A stretch of 64,000 nt of DNA from Niabella agricola (GCF_021538615.1 NZ_JAJHIZ010000002.1:124001-188000), one strand, 5' to 3'. Positions 46,272-54,154 are shown, counted from the first letter of the stretch. Translations and numbers: made by a program. Notes: a model not told the origin generated them from the letters alone.

Positions 46272-46285
46272 TACGTCATTGGCAG

Positions 46286-46545
46286 CGAAACAAAGTGGAG
46301 CCGAAGGGTCTTCGGACGGTCCGGTATCATAGGGATGCTTCGGCTGCGCTGCACTCCGCTCAGCATGACGGTAGTATGATTGATCTTCTCTACCTGGTGT
46401 AATCGATGATCAGCAAGCCAATGATATGATACGCTTTCGTCACCTTGAGCGCAACAAAGTGGAGCCGAAGGGTCTCACGGTCTTCGGGCGGTCCGGTATC
46501 GCAGGGATGCTTCGGCTGCGCTCAGCATGACGGAAGTATAATTGA
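46286..46545. repeat. Tandem palindromic repeat array (right part)
   Basis: Continues the unit split by the IS (GCGAAACAAAGTGGAGCCGA onward) and adds one more full unit with the gatacgctttcgtcac start near 46428. Removing the IS restores a unit of ~163 bp, the same period as the others. 46546-46666 holds no gene. Confidence 0.85.
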
Positions 46546-46666
46546 TGGGTTTCTTTTTCGCTATGCGCTCCATTACTCGCACAGGCATAAAAAAAGAAAG
46601 ATCATTTTTGCATAAAATACCCGGCAACCGCAGTTCCTGTTATTTCCGGATCAGGTAAAAGTGATC

Positions 46667-46740
46667 AAAGGCGCAGCGCGCCGGTGCTCCCTGTAGCTGA
46701 AAGCAACAAACGACATTCCCAGCCGCAGCGCGGCGGTAAT
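46667..46740. repeat. Inverted-pair repeat, copy A
   Basis: A ~74-bp GC-rich palindromic segment (AAAGGCGCAGCGCGCCGGTG...AGCCGCAGCGCGGCGGTAAT). Its reverse complement recurs at 54757-54831, so an inverted pair brackets the 47-54 kb cargo. Confidence 0.75.
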
Positions 46741-46811
46741 CATGAGTATTCGATTTAGGTTGCCTGCCCTCCGGGAACCGGGTAAAATCAATGTGCGTAT
46801 AGCATTATATG

Positions 46812-47171
46812 CTTTCGTCACCCTGAGCGAAACAACGTGGAGCCGAAGAGCGGTCTTCGGGCAGTTCGTTAATTTCCTCTTCCACTTTTTCTTGGCAAAA
46901 AGTGGAGCAAAAGCCAAGGTCATCCGCCGCGGCGGACCGCCGTTTGACCGGCCACGCACTGCAGACCCGGATCGAAAAGCAACCGCCTCTTTTCCCCGGA
47001 GGAATCAGTTGAAGCGCTTGCTGCCTGCTTGTTGTACAACCCTTACTGCGCTGCTTTTTTACGGGCTGGATTTTTCTTTGGAACGTACATCCGCCACGTA
47101 AAAAAGAGGCGCTGTATCACTTGCTGATGGCCGTAGTTGCTATTCCGTTCCAGGGCAATCATAGAAAGAAC
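46812..47171. repeat. ~360-bp direct repeat flanking accessory cargo, left copy
   Basis: Nearly identical to 53794-54154. Shared features are a CACCCTGAGCG start, a CCACTTTTT/AAAAAGTGG hairpin, GTTTGACCGGCCACGCACTG, a long AT/GC block ending TCCGCCACGTAAAAAAGAGG, and a final AAAGAAC. The open frame inside is also open in the other copy but has no protein-like features, so I do not call a gene. 47172-47508 carries only the dyad listed below. Confidence 0.85.
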
Positions 47172-47299
47172 ATATCTTGTGCAGGCCTCCCGGAGTTGTT
47201 TATATATACCGGCCGATGTGTCTTTTATAAGTAATCATAAGAATTCTTCTAAAAAAAGCGAGCAGAGGGGGAGACGCATCGCGTCGCGCTCATGTACCA

Positions 47300-47320
47300 A
47301 CAACGAACCCGGTTCGTTGT
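47300..47320. promoter_or_regulatory. Perfect 10-bp dyad, operator-like
   Basis: ACAACGAACC, one C, then GGTTCGTTGT: 10-bp arms with a one-base centre, about 190 bases before the DUF4236-like gene. The short centre makes an RNA hairpin unlikely, so a binding site for a dimeric regulator is possible. Confidence 0.4.
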
Positions 47321-47508
47321 AAAAACCTGTAATGGAGACAGAAGAACCATAGGTTCGGGTCATATGAAGGCTATGGCGGGGAAGGGAGTCAGGGTGTCTG
47401 CTATCCATACGACTACAGTGTATTACGGTTTTCCATAAAAATGGTCTTTGGCAACGCAATACATTTGGAGGGAAGAATAAAAGAATATAAACTACCAACG
47501 TTTTAGTT

Positions 47509-48576
47509 ATGAATTGGAAATACCGACCAGACTTTCAGGCCTTCCCCGGTGTAAAGCTTTCCTACGGAAAACAAGGCATTAAAACGGACATTATTCCGGC
47601 TGTAAGTACCACTGATGAGGATGCCGCCATAAGTAAGGAAAAACTGATGAACCGGCTTTATAAGCCCTACGATCCGCAACATGAAATAAAAAGTGGCGCT
47701 ACCCATTCGCTCACCTCCGGTAATTTAAAGGAATTTAAAAACTTACTGATAAACGCTTCGGGTGTACGGGAGGAAACGGCTGCTTTATTGAAAGAAAAAG
47801 AGCGTGCTTACAGTACTGTATCTGGCAAGCTGAGTAAACTCCAAAAAAGCCTTTTTAAATCTTTTTATAAAAAACGGATTGCCCGTTTTGAAGAAGAGTC
47901 GGGTATATTGAATGAACAAAAAGAGGAGTTAGCCGAGCAGCTCCGTTTGTCCGCTATTAACCTGGAGATTGATTCGGAAGATATTTATTTTGACTTGTAT
48001 CAGAATATAAAGGATGCGTTTCAGCTCCTGAAGCGGTCTAAAAAGAAATGGGATTTTACCAGCTCACGTGCTACTAACAGGGTTGCGGAGCGCACTTCTG
48101 CTGCCAATACCATTACAAGATCAGCAATAGAATTAACAGAACGGACATTACCTATATTGAATGCGGATGAGGCGGCTTTTTGTATTCATAACGTAAATGG
48201 CGGGGATATTTATTTTTTCCCGGCATTTATGATTGTGTATGAATCCAAAGAAAATTTTGCACTCATTGATTACACGGATATGGCGATTGAATTTTTGATT
48301 ACCCGGTTTATTGAGGACGAACAGGTGCCGGATGATTCTGAAATTGTGGGTCGCACCTGGTTTAAGGTAAATAAGGATGGCTCTCCTGACAGGCGGTTTG
48401 CCAATAACTACCAGATACCGATCGTGGAATATGGCCAGTTGCGTATTCAGTCAACCACGGGCGTTAATGAGCTGTATTGCTTTAGCAACAAGGAATATAC
48501 TTCCTTGTTTTATAAAGCGGTCTTTGATTATATAGATAGTTTAAAGACGGCAAAGAAGTTATTAGAGAACTTTTAG
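47509..48576 (+). CDS. DUF4236-like N-terminal protein, unknown function
   Basis: The first ~30 residues (MNWKYRPDFQAFPGVKLSYG) resemble the DUF4236 motif, W-x-[FY]-R...PGV-x-L/N...G. Residues ~95-150 form a charged helical, probably coiled-coil, segment (SGKLSKLQKSLFKSFYKKRI; EEESGILNEQKEELAEQLRL-like). The rest is an alpha/beta region (GGDIYFFPAFMIVYESKENF) without a known family. No signal peptide, so cytosolic. It lies first in the repeat-bracketed cargo. No function is assigned. Confidence 0.75.
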   Translation: MNWKYRPDFQAFPGVKLSYGKQGIKTDIIPAVSTTDEDAAISKEKLMNRLYKPYDPQHEIKSGATHSLTSGNLKEFKNLLINASGVREETAALLKEKERAYSTVSGKLSKLQKSLFKSFYKKRIARFEEESGILNEQKEELAEQLRLSAINLEIDSEDIYFDLYQNIKDAFQLLKRSKKKWDFTSSRATNRVAERTSAANTITRSAIELTERTLPILNADEAAFCIHNVNGGDIYFFPAFMIVYESKENFALIDYTDMAIEFLITRFIEDEQVPDDSEIVGRTWFKVNKDGSPDRRFANNYQIPIVEYGQLRIQSTTGVNELYCFSNKEYTSLFYKAVFDYIDSLKTAKKLLENF

Positions 48577-48778
48577 ATAAAGTTTTCTGATAAAGGGATA
48601 TCTTGATTTATATTTTTGTGTATCGGGTGCATGCCAATACCTTATAGAAGTCTATGTTGACATAAACCTTGGTGCCGATTTTTAGAAATATTTATCTGAG
48701 GCATTTGCAAACTATTTGCGGAAATAGTATACTGATCCGTAGGTTATTATTAATACAAATTTTAAAAAACAATCAATT

Positions 48779-48919
48779 ATGAGCAAAGTTGAGGCTATTA
48801 AACCAGGGCCAAAACCTAAAAAGGACAACGGTGAATTAGATAAAAGAAGAAGGGTGACGCCTGAAAAAAAACCGAGTTATCCACCGTTGAAACCTCACAA
48901 GCATAAGCCTAAGGACTAA
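48779..48919 (+). CDS. Small basic proline/lysine-rich protein (46 aa)
   Basis: Complete frame from ATG 48779 to TAA 48919. The protein is strongly basic and Pro-rich (KPGPKPKKDNGELDKRRR; PSYPPLKPHKHKPKD), with no hydrophobic core, likely disordered. It follows an AT-rich leader 200 bases after the DUF4236-like gene. It could bind nucleic acid or be non-functional. 48920-49167 has no other gene. Confidence 0.4.
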   Translation: MSKVEAIKPGPKPKKDNGELDKRRRVTPEKKPSYPPLKPHKHKPKD

Positions 48920-49167
48920 CACGTGGTTGGGCCTAACAGATAAATTGTAAATACCCCAATAAGGCCGATTAATTTTAATAGAGGCTTTGTTGTTAATATG
49001 CAAGAGTGCTGGGTGTACTCCTACTTGCATTAATTAATACAAGGCTACGTATTTTTCTTTCGATTTGAGGTTGCAATTTGTGATCTCAAATCGTTTTCTC
49101 TGTGATGCGTTGGGAAATAAAAGGGACATAACATTAGCTGCGATCTAATAGACCTATAGATTTGGTA

Positions 49168-49716
49168 TTATTCCTTTTTGCCTAATTTCTTCATGGCTTT
49201 GGCAACGCTCAGTGTAGTCTTATCATATTCTTCGTGCCCGTAACCATGTCGCTCATTCAACTCATAAAATTCCCGATAAATATCAAAGGGATTTTGCGAC
49301 TCTGCTACCCATTTTATTATAATATCCAGGATCTCATTCATAACAGGCTGATAGGTCATCCTGCCATCTGACTTCCTGATGCCGTTGTTGTCAGACTTTC
49401 GCTTACCCAGGTTTAAAAAGATGTTCTTCTCATCATAAATGATGTCGCGTACCTCTTTAAACTCTGCACCTTTGGGTAGATAGTCCATCAACAACTTTCT
49501 TATGCCACGATAGTAGATGTTGTATTTTTCTTCTGGGTTTTCGAACTCTTTACCAATAACCTGTTTCAGCTCGTCGATTTCATGAAGTGTTCCCTCTTCA
49601 GTATTAATACTCAGTTGTCGGCCTACTTTTTCATTGGCCTTCTGCAGCAGTTCTAATCGTTCAATATCTGCTTCCGAAAGCTCTTCCTGCTTTTTGGTGT
49701 TTTTGTTGCTTGCCAT
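49168..49716 (-). CDS. Hypothetical partner of the ImmA/IrrE-type peptidase (182 aa)
   Basis: Soluble, charged protein (ELSEADIERLELLQKANEKV at the start; KTTLSVAKAMKKLGKKE at the end). No family recognised. It starts 11 bases after the peptidase gene stops, on the same strand, so the two form an operon. By analogy with ImmA/IrrE systems, a cognate partner could be a substrate or a regulator, but no helix-turn-helix is seen here. Function unknown. Confidence 0.7.
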   Translation of the reverse strand: MASNKNTKKQEELSEADIERLELLQKANEKVGRQLSINTEEGTLHEIDELKQVIGKEFENPEEKYNIYYRGIRKLLMDYLPKGAEFKEVRDIIYDEKNIFLNLGKRKSDNNGIRKSDGRMTYQPVMNEILDIIIKWVAESQNPFDIYREFYELNERHGYGHEEYDKTTLSVAKAMKKLGKKE

Positions 49717-49727
49717 AATAATAGGGG

Positions 49728-50921
49728 TTATTTAATTTCTAAAATTTCTTTAATTCTTTCGCTGGTTACTTTTATGCTTTCCTCGTCCCACGATACAGGG
49801 TTTAGCTTTTTCAAAGAATTGCTATAAGCCGGTAAAAATTCTTTAAACGCAGCATGATATTTTTTGCCATATAGCTCATCCTGGTACCAGATGTAAAAGG
49901 AATACACGATGGATTCGTGCACTTCATTTTCCCTTGCAAATTTTGAGACCAGGTAAGGGTTGTGAATATACTTTTTGATATACTGAAACTTCTCTTCCGG
50001 AAGGAAAAAATCTCTTGCAAATGAGTTGGCTTTCTCTTCAATCAGGAATAAATCATCATCTCCAGTTAAATGAAAACGATTTGTTTCTATAAACTCAAAA
50101 TCAAACAATACATGGTGCAGTTCATGCAGCAGGGTAAACCAGATTGTGGGATATTTTTTGTTGAAATCTGTTAATACAATACACGGTTTGCCATTAATAA
50201 TAAATGTACCCCCCCTTACTTGTGTAGTTGACAAATAATCCTGGAAAATCACCGTTACACCCACATTGTATAAGGCCCTGCATACGATAAAGAGCCCATT
50301 ATCTACGTCCTGCGAATAAGGCTTGATTTTTACGATCAAATCTTTTAGCCGATTTCTATCGTAATCATTAGGATTATTGATCACTTTAAAAGTTTGGTAA
50401 GCCGACTTGATCCAAAAGTCTTTCATCTTATCCGAAAAATTTCTTTTGGTACGGCTATACAAAGGCTCTTCCAGTTGCTCTTCAAAATCCTGTATTGAGG
50501 AGAAGCCAAAAAAGGTAAGTACTTTTTTAACTAAAGCATCTAAATTATCATTACTTTGAAAAAAGCCAAGCTTGGTCAGTGTTTTTACATCAAAGTTTTT
50601 TAGTAAAAAGGTGGTTTTTCGTGCACTATCAATCGATGCTATATTATCTACACTTTGATTGTTGAGTACAACCTTAATAAAACTATTAATATCAATCTCA
50701 AGAAATTCGGCCAACTTAACTACATGAATTAAATTCGGCTGTTTTGCGGTGCCGGTAACAATCTCCTCAAAAACATCCTTGTCTATGCTTAATAGCTTTA
50801 GCGCCTTAGTTTTGGCAATGCCATATTCCTCCAGCTTGCTATCAAACAACGCCTTTATATTGGGTACAGGTCGGTCTTCAAAAACCGATTTAAGTAAAGA
50901 ATTTATATTTAGGCTATCCAC
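49728..50921 (-). CDS. ImmA/IrrE-family metallopeptidase with N-terminal HTH-like region
   Basis: The zinc site is clear: HELHH in WFTLLHELHHVLFDFE (about residue 270), followed by a downstream Glu in LIEEKANSFARDFFLPEE, the COG2856 pattern. Residues ~30-90 (IAKTKALKLLSIDKDVFEEI; HVVKLAEFLEIDINSFIKVV) look like an XRE-type helical DNA-binding module. The family cleaves repressors to induce mobile-element or stress responses. The start is taken as GTG 50921, which places a TATTTTTG -7 motif ~20 bases upstream; TTG 50942 is in frame. First gene of a two-gene operon. Confidence 0.85.
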   Translation of the reverse strand: MDSLNINSLLKSVFEDRPVPNIKALFDSKLEEYGIAKTKALKLLSIDKDVFEEIVTGTAKQPNLIHVVKLAEFLEIDINSFIKVVLNNQSVDNIASIDSARKTTFLLKNFDVKTLTKLGFFQSNDNLDALVKKVLTFFGFSSIQDFEEQLEEPLYSRTKRNFSDKMKDFWIKSAYQTFKVINNPNDYDRNRLKDLIVKIKPYSQDVDNGLFIVCRALYNVGVTVIFQDYLSTTQVRGGTFIINGKPCIVLTDFNKKYPTIWFTLLHELHHVLFDFEFIETNRFHLTGDDDLFLIEEKANSFARDFFLPEEKFQYIKKYIHNPYLVSKFARENEVHESIVYSFYIWYQDELYGKKYHAAFKEFLPAYSNSLKKLNPVSWDEESIKVTSERIKEILEIK

Positions 50922-50939
50922 AAAAAGGGTATTTACCCT

Positions 50940-50947
50940 CAAAAATA
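50940..50947 (-). promoter_or_regulatory. Putative -7 element of the peptidase operon
   Basis: The minus strand reads TATTTTTG, matching TAnnTTTG, 18-25 bases before GTG 50921. This supports the shorter start. Confidence 0.4.
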
Positions 50948-50971
50948 TGTATAAATATATTATAAAACAAA

Positions 50972-50997
50972 AAAAAGAGGGAGATTGCCCTCTTTTT
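50972..50997 (-). terminator. Terminator of the XRE-HNH operon
   Basis: A perfect 10-bp stem (50972-50981 with 50988-50997, six-base loop) has T runs on the minus-strand exit. It lies between the HNH gene stop and the peptidase operon start. Confidence 0.8.
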
Positions 50998-51055
50998 GTA
51001 TTCTATTTGACTGTCCCTGCTTATTTCCAATAGTGAGCTATTTCATCTATGTAAA

Positions 51056-52195
51056 TTACTCATCTTCTTCATCAAAAAAATCGTCAAACTGATCTCTATG
51101 CGCAATCGAAGGAGTTCTATCCTTTCGTTCTTTAGGAAGCCCAAAACAATATGGTCGTATATCAACTACAATTTGATCTTTCCCTTCAATAGATTCAATA
51201 TTTACATTTCGAATCTTTCCAAAAATGATATAAACTCCTCTATGTAACGTCCGCCACTTTGCAGAGCTTGAACAAAAATACTTTGGATCAACTAGCCATT
51301 CGACTACAAATGGTTTTCGTTTGAAATAGAATTTCATAAATTCTGAAGAATCGGTAATTGGATCAGGTAATTTTTTACTATACAACCCTCCAATGTAAAA
51401 ACAATATTCCCCTACAATACCAGTTTTCAAAGATTTTTTGTTTAGCAAGTGGTCTAAATCAATAAAGTTTAAGTGGTTTAATACGGCCTTAAATATTTCA
51501 TAGTAGTGATGCTTTAACATTGAAGAACCATAAGATGCGAAAAATATTAATGGAGTTTCGGGGTTTTTATTCACCTCTCTAATTTTATGATCATTTAAAG
51601 CTCCACTTTTCAGAATTAGATCATTAGAGTACAATTCATCGCTATATTGTGTGTGGGGGATATTTCCGAATAGTCCTGTACAAAGTTCAAGTATCCGGGG
51701 TATGTTCAAAAAGTCGACCTCCGTAATATTACCATTTCTGCAAGCCTTCTCTAAATTTCGCTCATTTACTAGCTTCTCCCATTTCTGTTTAGCTTTGTGA
51801 ATATTCGATTCTGTAAGCTGTAGGCTTAGCGTTTTGCCTTTTTGGTGAGCCAGATCATGGTCATTAGGGCAAAGAACCGCCAAATTAAAATAACTATTAT
51901 CTTGACTTATTGAATACTCCTTTATATGGTGGATGATGTAAGAACTACCCTTTGTTCCTTTACAAATACAGCAAGTATAATTTGAATTATATAACAACAC
52001 TTCAACAGTATCCTTGTTTATAGGTTTCCTTTGGATTAGCTCATTTACTGTGTTGACTTCATTCTCGGATAAGCCATACCTTTCCTTAAGATTCTTTTTA
52101 GATGTTTTTTCAAAGGTTGTTTTTGGTAGACCAAGCCTAGCTAATTTTTGCGCCAAATCGCTTGAAATACCATATTGGAGATATGTATCAATCAT
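51056..52195 (-). CDS. HNH endonuclease-like protein
   Basis: 379 aa. The N-terminal ~55 residues form a helical, possibly helix-hairpin-helix, region (ISSDLAQKLARLGLPKTTFE; LKERYGLSENEVNTVNELI). An HNH core follows at ~65-120: CCICKG, IIHHIKEYS, NSYFNLAVLCPNDHDLAHQK, with Cys pairs and His expected to bind zinc and metal. The long C-terminal half is unassigned, and the tail DQFDDFFDEEDE is acidic. It starts 11 bases after the XRE regulator, so they are one operon. A DNA-targeting, perhaps defensive, role is inferred from the nuclease fold and context. Confidence 0.85.
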   Translation of the reverse strand: MIDTYLQYGISSDLAQKLARLGLPKTTFEKTSKKNLKERYGLSENEVNTVNELIQRKPINKDTVEVLLYNSNYTCCICKGTKGSSYIIHHIKEYSISQDNSYFNLAVLCPNDHDLAHQKGKTLSLQLTESNIHKAKQKWEKLVNERNLEKACRNGNITEVDFLNIPRILELCTGLFGNIPHTQYSDELYSNDLILKSGALNDHKIREVNKNPETPLIFFASYGSSMLKHHYYEIFKAVLNHLNFIDLDHLLNKKSLKTGIVGEYCFYIGGLYSKKLPDPITDSSEFMKFYFKRKPFVVEWLVDPKYFCSSSAKWRTLHRGVYIIFGKIRNVNIESIEGKDQIVVDIRPYCFGLPKERKDRTPSIAHRDQFDDFFDEEDE

Positions 52196-52206
52196 AGGGT
52201 TGAGGA

Positions 52207-52602
52207 TTATTTCATCTTCTCCAAAATCTCCTTCATCAGTTCCACCTTTTCACGCTCGCTGGCAAGCAGGCGTTCAAATAATTCCATCACTTTATCAAGA
52301 GGATTGAAGGTACATTGAATATTTTCAGCAGTAGCGTTTGCTATTGATCCTTCATTAAAAGTATTCGCAATAATATTCACCGCCTGTTCCTCATCAAAAT
52401 TCTGTATCGCCTCCACCGGTATTTTCAGTGCCGCAGAAATCTGTTGGAGCAAGGGCGCATCAATCGTCTCCTTGGCCTCTAACAGGGATATTTTCTTTTG
52501 GTTCCAGTCATCGCCCAGTTCATAAGCCAGGGTTTCCTGTTTCATGCCCAGCATTTCGCGGAAACGCTTTACATTCCGGCCTTCGTGTATCTTTTTCTCC
52601 AT
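52207..52602 (-). CDS. XRE-family transcriptional regulator
   Basis: 131 aa from ATG 52602; an in-frame upstream start at 52620 is less likely because EKKIHEGRNVKRFREMLGMK is the family-typical opening. The helix-turn-helix spans ~residues 10-65 (MKQETLAYELGDDWNQKKIS; LLQQISAALKIPVEAIQNFD). The C-terminal part is a helical oligomerisation tail (FNPLDKVMELFERLLASERE). It probably represses its own operon with the HNH gene; a pair of TAAAATATCC repeats lies 70-105 bases upstream. Confidence 0.93.
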   Translation of the reverse strand: MEKKIHEGRNVKRFREMLGMKQETLAYELGDDWNQKKISLLEAKETIDAPLLQQISAALKIPVEAIQNFDEEQAVNIIANTFNEGSIANATAENIQCTFNPLDKVMELFERLLASEREKVELMKEILEKMK

Positions 52603-52671
52603 AATTGCTGTATTTATCAATGGTTCAAATTTAGGGCTTTATAAGCAGTCAGCCGCTGGTATAAAGATAGC

Positions 52672-52706
52672 TAAAATATCCCGCAAAAAAGTATAAAATA
52701 TCCGGC
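52672..52706. promoter_or_regulatory. Direct repeats between divergent genes, candidate XRE operator
   Basis: TAAAATATCC occurs at 52672 and at 52694, exactly 22 bp (two helical turns) apart, each followed by a C/G-rich trinucleotide ending in C. They sit between the minus-strand XRE gene and the plus-strand gene at 52783. Confidence 0.5.
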
Positions 52707-52782
52707 GGATAACTTTCATATGCCTGCCCGGCGCCGGTACTTTGTGGTGTTCTTATGATTCCAAAACACTAAAACCAGAACC

Positions 52783-53400
52783 ATGAAAAACAACGATCCT
52801 TTTTGCATAACGGGCTGGGGCAGGGAAGGCATTACAGACCCCATGGAAGCAGTTGCCGAAATTTTTTCTTATATGGATATGGGCGGCTGGCGAAGGCTCA
52901 TTACAAAAATGGCAGCGCATGCATTGTCCGGTAAAATATACCACCGGCGGGCACCCGGCGATGTATTGGTGGCTATGAAAGTGGTACGGTCTGCACTGAT
53001 GGCGGCCTATGCACTGCAGGACGCTGCCGGCAAAGATATCGCCGTTACCAGGCAGGAGCCCTGGCAGTATGGTATGGGCCTGGGCACATGCAACCACTGG
53101 GACGATTTCCCGCGTGTGGTATCGTTTAAAGAATACTGCCGGCCCTGCAGTGTATTTAAAAAGCGGTTCAAAAAACGCCCACTAAGCCAGTGGATCAACG
53201 ATTGGGAGCAACTGGTAGAAGCCGCCCTGAGCCCCTGCAACCTGGACGGGGAACGATGGGTACTGCGCACCCGCACCGGTTTATTAAAACTGCTGGAAGC
53301 CGCGCATCTGGTGTGGATGCGGGATGGCGGTGGCGGATCTGCAAAACAAGGTACCACCCATGAACCCGGCGGACAACATAAAACAGCACCCACTTCTTAA
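52783..53400 (+). CDS. Conserved hypothetical protein upstream of SymE-like toxin (205 aa)
   Basis: Soluble protein with a short conserved-looking core (DPMEAVAEIFSYMDMGGWRR; EYCRPCSVFKKRFKKRPLSQ) and a low-complexity Gly/Ser/Pro tail. A CRPC motif may bind metal. No family is named. It lies 19 bases before the SymE-like gene on the same strand and is likely co-transcribed with it, so it may be a partner or antidote; this is inference. It is transcribed divergently from the XRE regulator. Confidence 0.65.
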   Translation: MKNNDPFCITGWGREGITDPMEAVAEIFSYMDMGGWRRLITKMAAHALSGKIYHRRAPGDVLVAMKVVRSALMAAYALQDAAGKDIAVTRQEPWQYGMGLGTCNHWDDFPRVVSFKEYCRPCSVFKKRFKKRPLSQWINDWEQLVEAALSPCNLDGERWVLRTRTGLLKLLEAAHLVWMRDGGGGSAKQGTTHEPGGQHKTAPTS

Positions 53401-53419
53401 GCCTTCTAAAACGACGATT

Positions 53420-53686
53420 ATGGCCATTATTGCAACCATGAAGGGCAGTCCGGCCCTGCCTAAACTGCGCCGGTTAAAAGTGTATGAAAAGATCATCATC
53501 TACAATGCCGGGTACATGCGCAACACCATATCCCGCCACCCGGAAATACGATTGATGGGCAAATGGCTGGCGGATAGCGGCTTTACGCCGGGCGATGCAA
53601 TACGGGTTTCCGTAGCAGCCGGAAAGCTGGTGATTACGCGGGATGCGGGCGGGGAGGAGGGGATAACGGAAGCGCCTGCGGGCTGA
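53420..53686 (+). CDS. SymE-like toxin-family protein
   Basis: 88 aa from ATG 53420. Residues ~20-70 carry the SymE signature (RLKVYEKIIIYNAGYMRN; PEIRLMGKWLADSGFTPGDA; IRVSVAAGKLVITRD), an AbrB-like beta fold. SymE is an SOS-induced type I toxin in E. coli thought to act on RNA or the nucleoid. The many Bacteroidota relatives are mostly untested. An antisense RNA would be expected on the opposite strand; none can be identified here. The frame is open upstream but those codons overlap the preceding gene. Confidence 0.8.
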   Translation: MAIIATMKGSPALPKLRRLKVYEKIIIYNAGYMRNTISRHPEIRLMGKWLADSGFTPGDAIRVSVAAGKLVITRDAGGEEGITEAPAG

Positions 53687-53793
53687 TCAAAGGTCTCCTG
53701 TATTATGCAAGGGGCATTTGCGTAGTAAACAATGATGCGTTGGCATGATATGCTTTCGTCATTCTGGCCATCAGCAAGCGAATGATAGATTAT

Positions 53794-54154
53794 TCTTTCG
53801 TCACCCTGAGCGCAACAAAGTGGAGCCGAAGGATCTCCTGATCTTCGGGCGGTCCGTTAATTTCTTTTTCCACTTTTGCTTGACCAAAAGTGGAGCAAAA
53901 GTCAAGGTCAAACGAATGCTCCGCCGTTTGACCGGCCACGCACTGCACACCCGGATCGAAAAGCAATAGCCTCTTTTCCCCGAAGAAATCAGTTGAAGCG
54001 CTTGCTGCCTGCTTGTTGTACAACCCTTACTGCGCTGCTTTTTTACGGGCTGGATTTTTCTTTTGAACGTACATCCGCCACGTAAAAAAGAGGCGCTGCG
54101 TCACTTGCTGATGGCCGTAGTTACGATTCCGTTCCGGAGTAATTATCGAAAGAA
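53794..54154. repeat. ~360-bp direct repeat flanking accessory cargo, right copy
   Basis: Direct copy of 46812-47171 with a CCACTTTTG/CAAAAGTGG hairpin at 53870-53893. The two copies enclose a 6.6-kb cargo. 53687-53793 is a decayed REP-like edge. Confidence 0.85.

Larger units (their letters stand above)
44700..46285 (+). mobile_element. IS110-family insertion sequence inside a REP-like unit
   Basis: The repeat sequence CACCCTGAG/CGAAACAAAG is interrupted. The left flank reads CCCTG-AG-TTAACC (core AG at 44700-44701) and the right end reads TTGGC-AG-CGAAAC (core AG at 46284-46285), so AG is the only duplicated dinucleotide. There are no terminal inverted repeats. The long non-coding part is at the left (about 248 bp), as in the IS110 group proper, and only ~14 bases follow the recombinase gene. 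The element is about 1.58 kb with an intact gene. Confidence 0.9.

Noticed and set aside
43803..46545. CRISPR or satellite of tRNA/rRNA origin
   Set aside because: Period ~165 bp with palindromic arms and no spacer-repeat alternation; no RNA gene motifs.
46742..47101. 119-aa open frame in the 360-bp repeat, similar frame at 53876-54085
   Set aside because: It lies in repeated non-coding DNA, has odd composition (RPRTADPDRKA...ACCTTLTALLFYG), and the frame includes a hairpin. Conservation is explained by the repeat itself.
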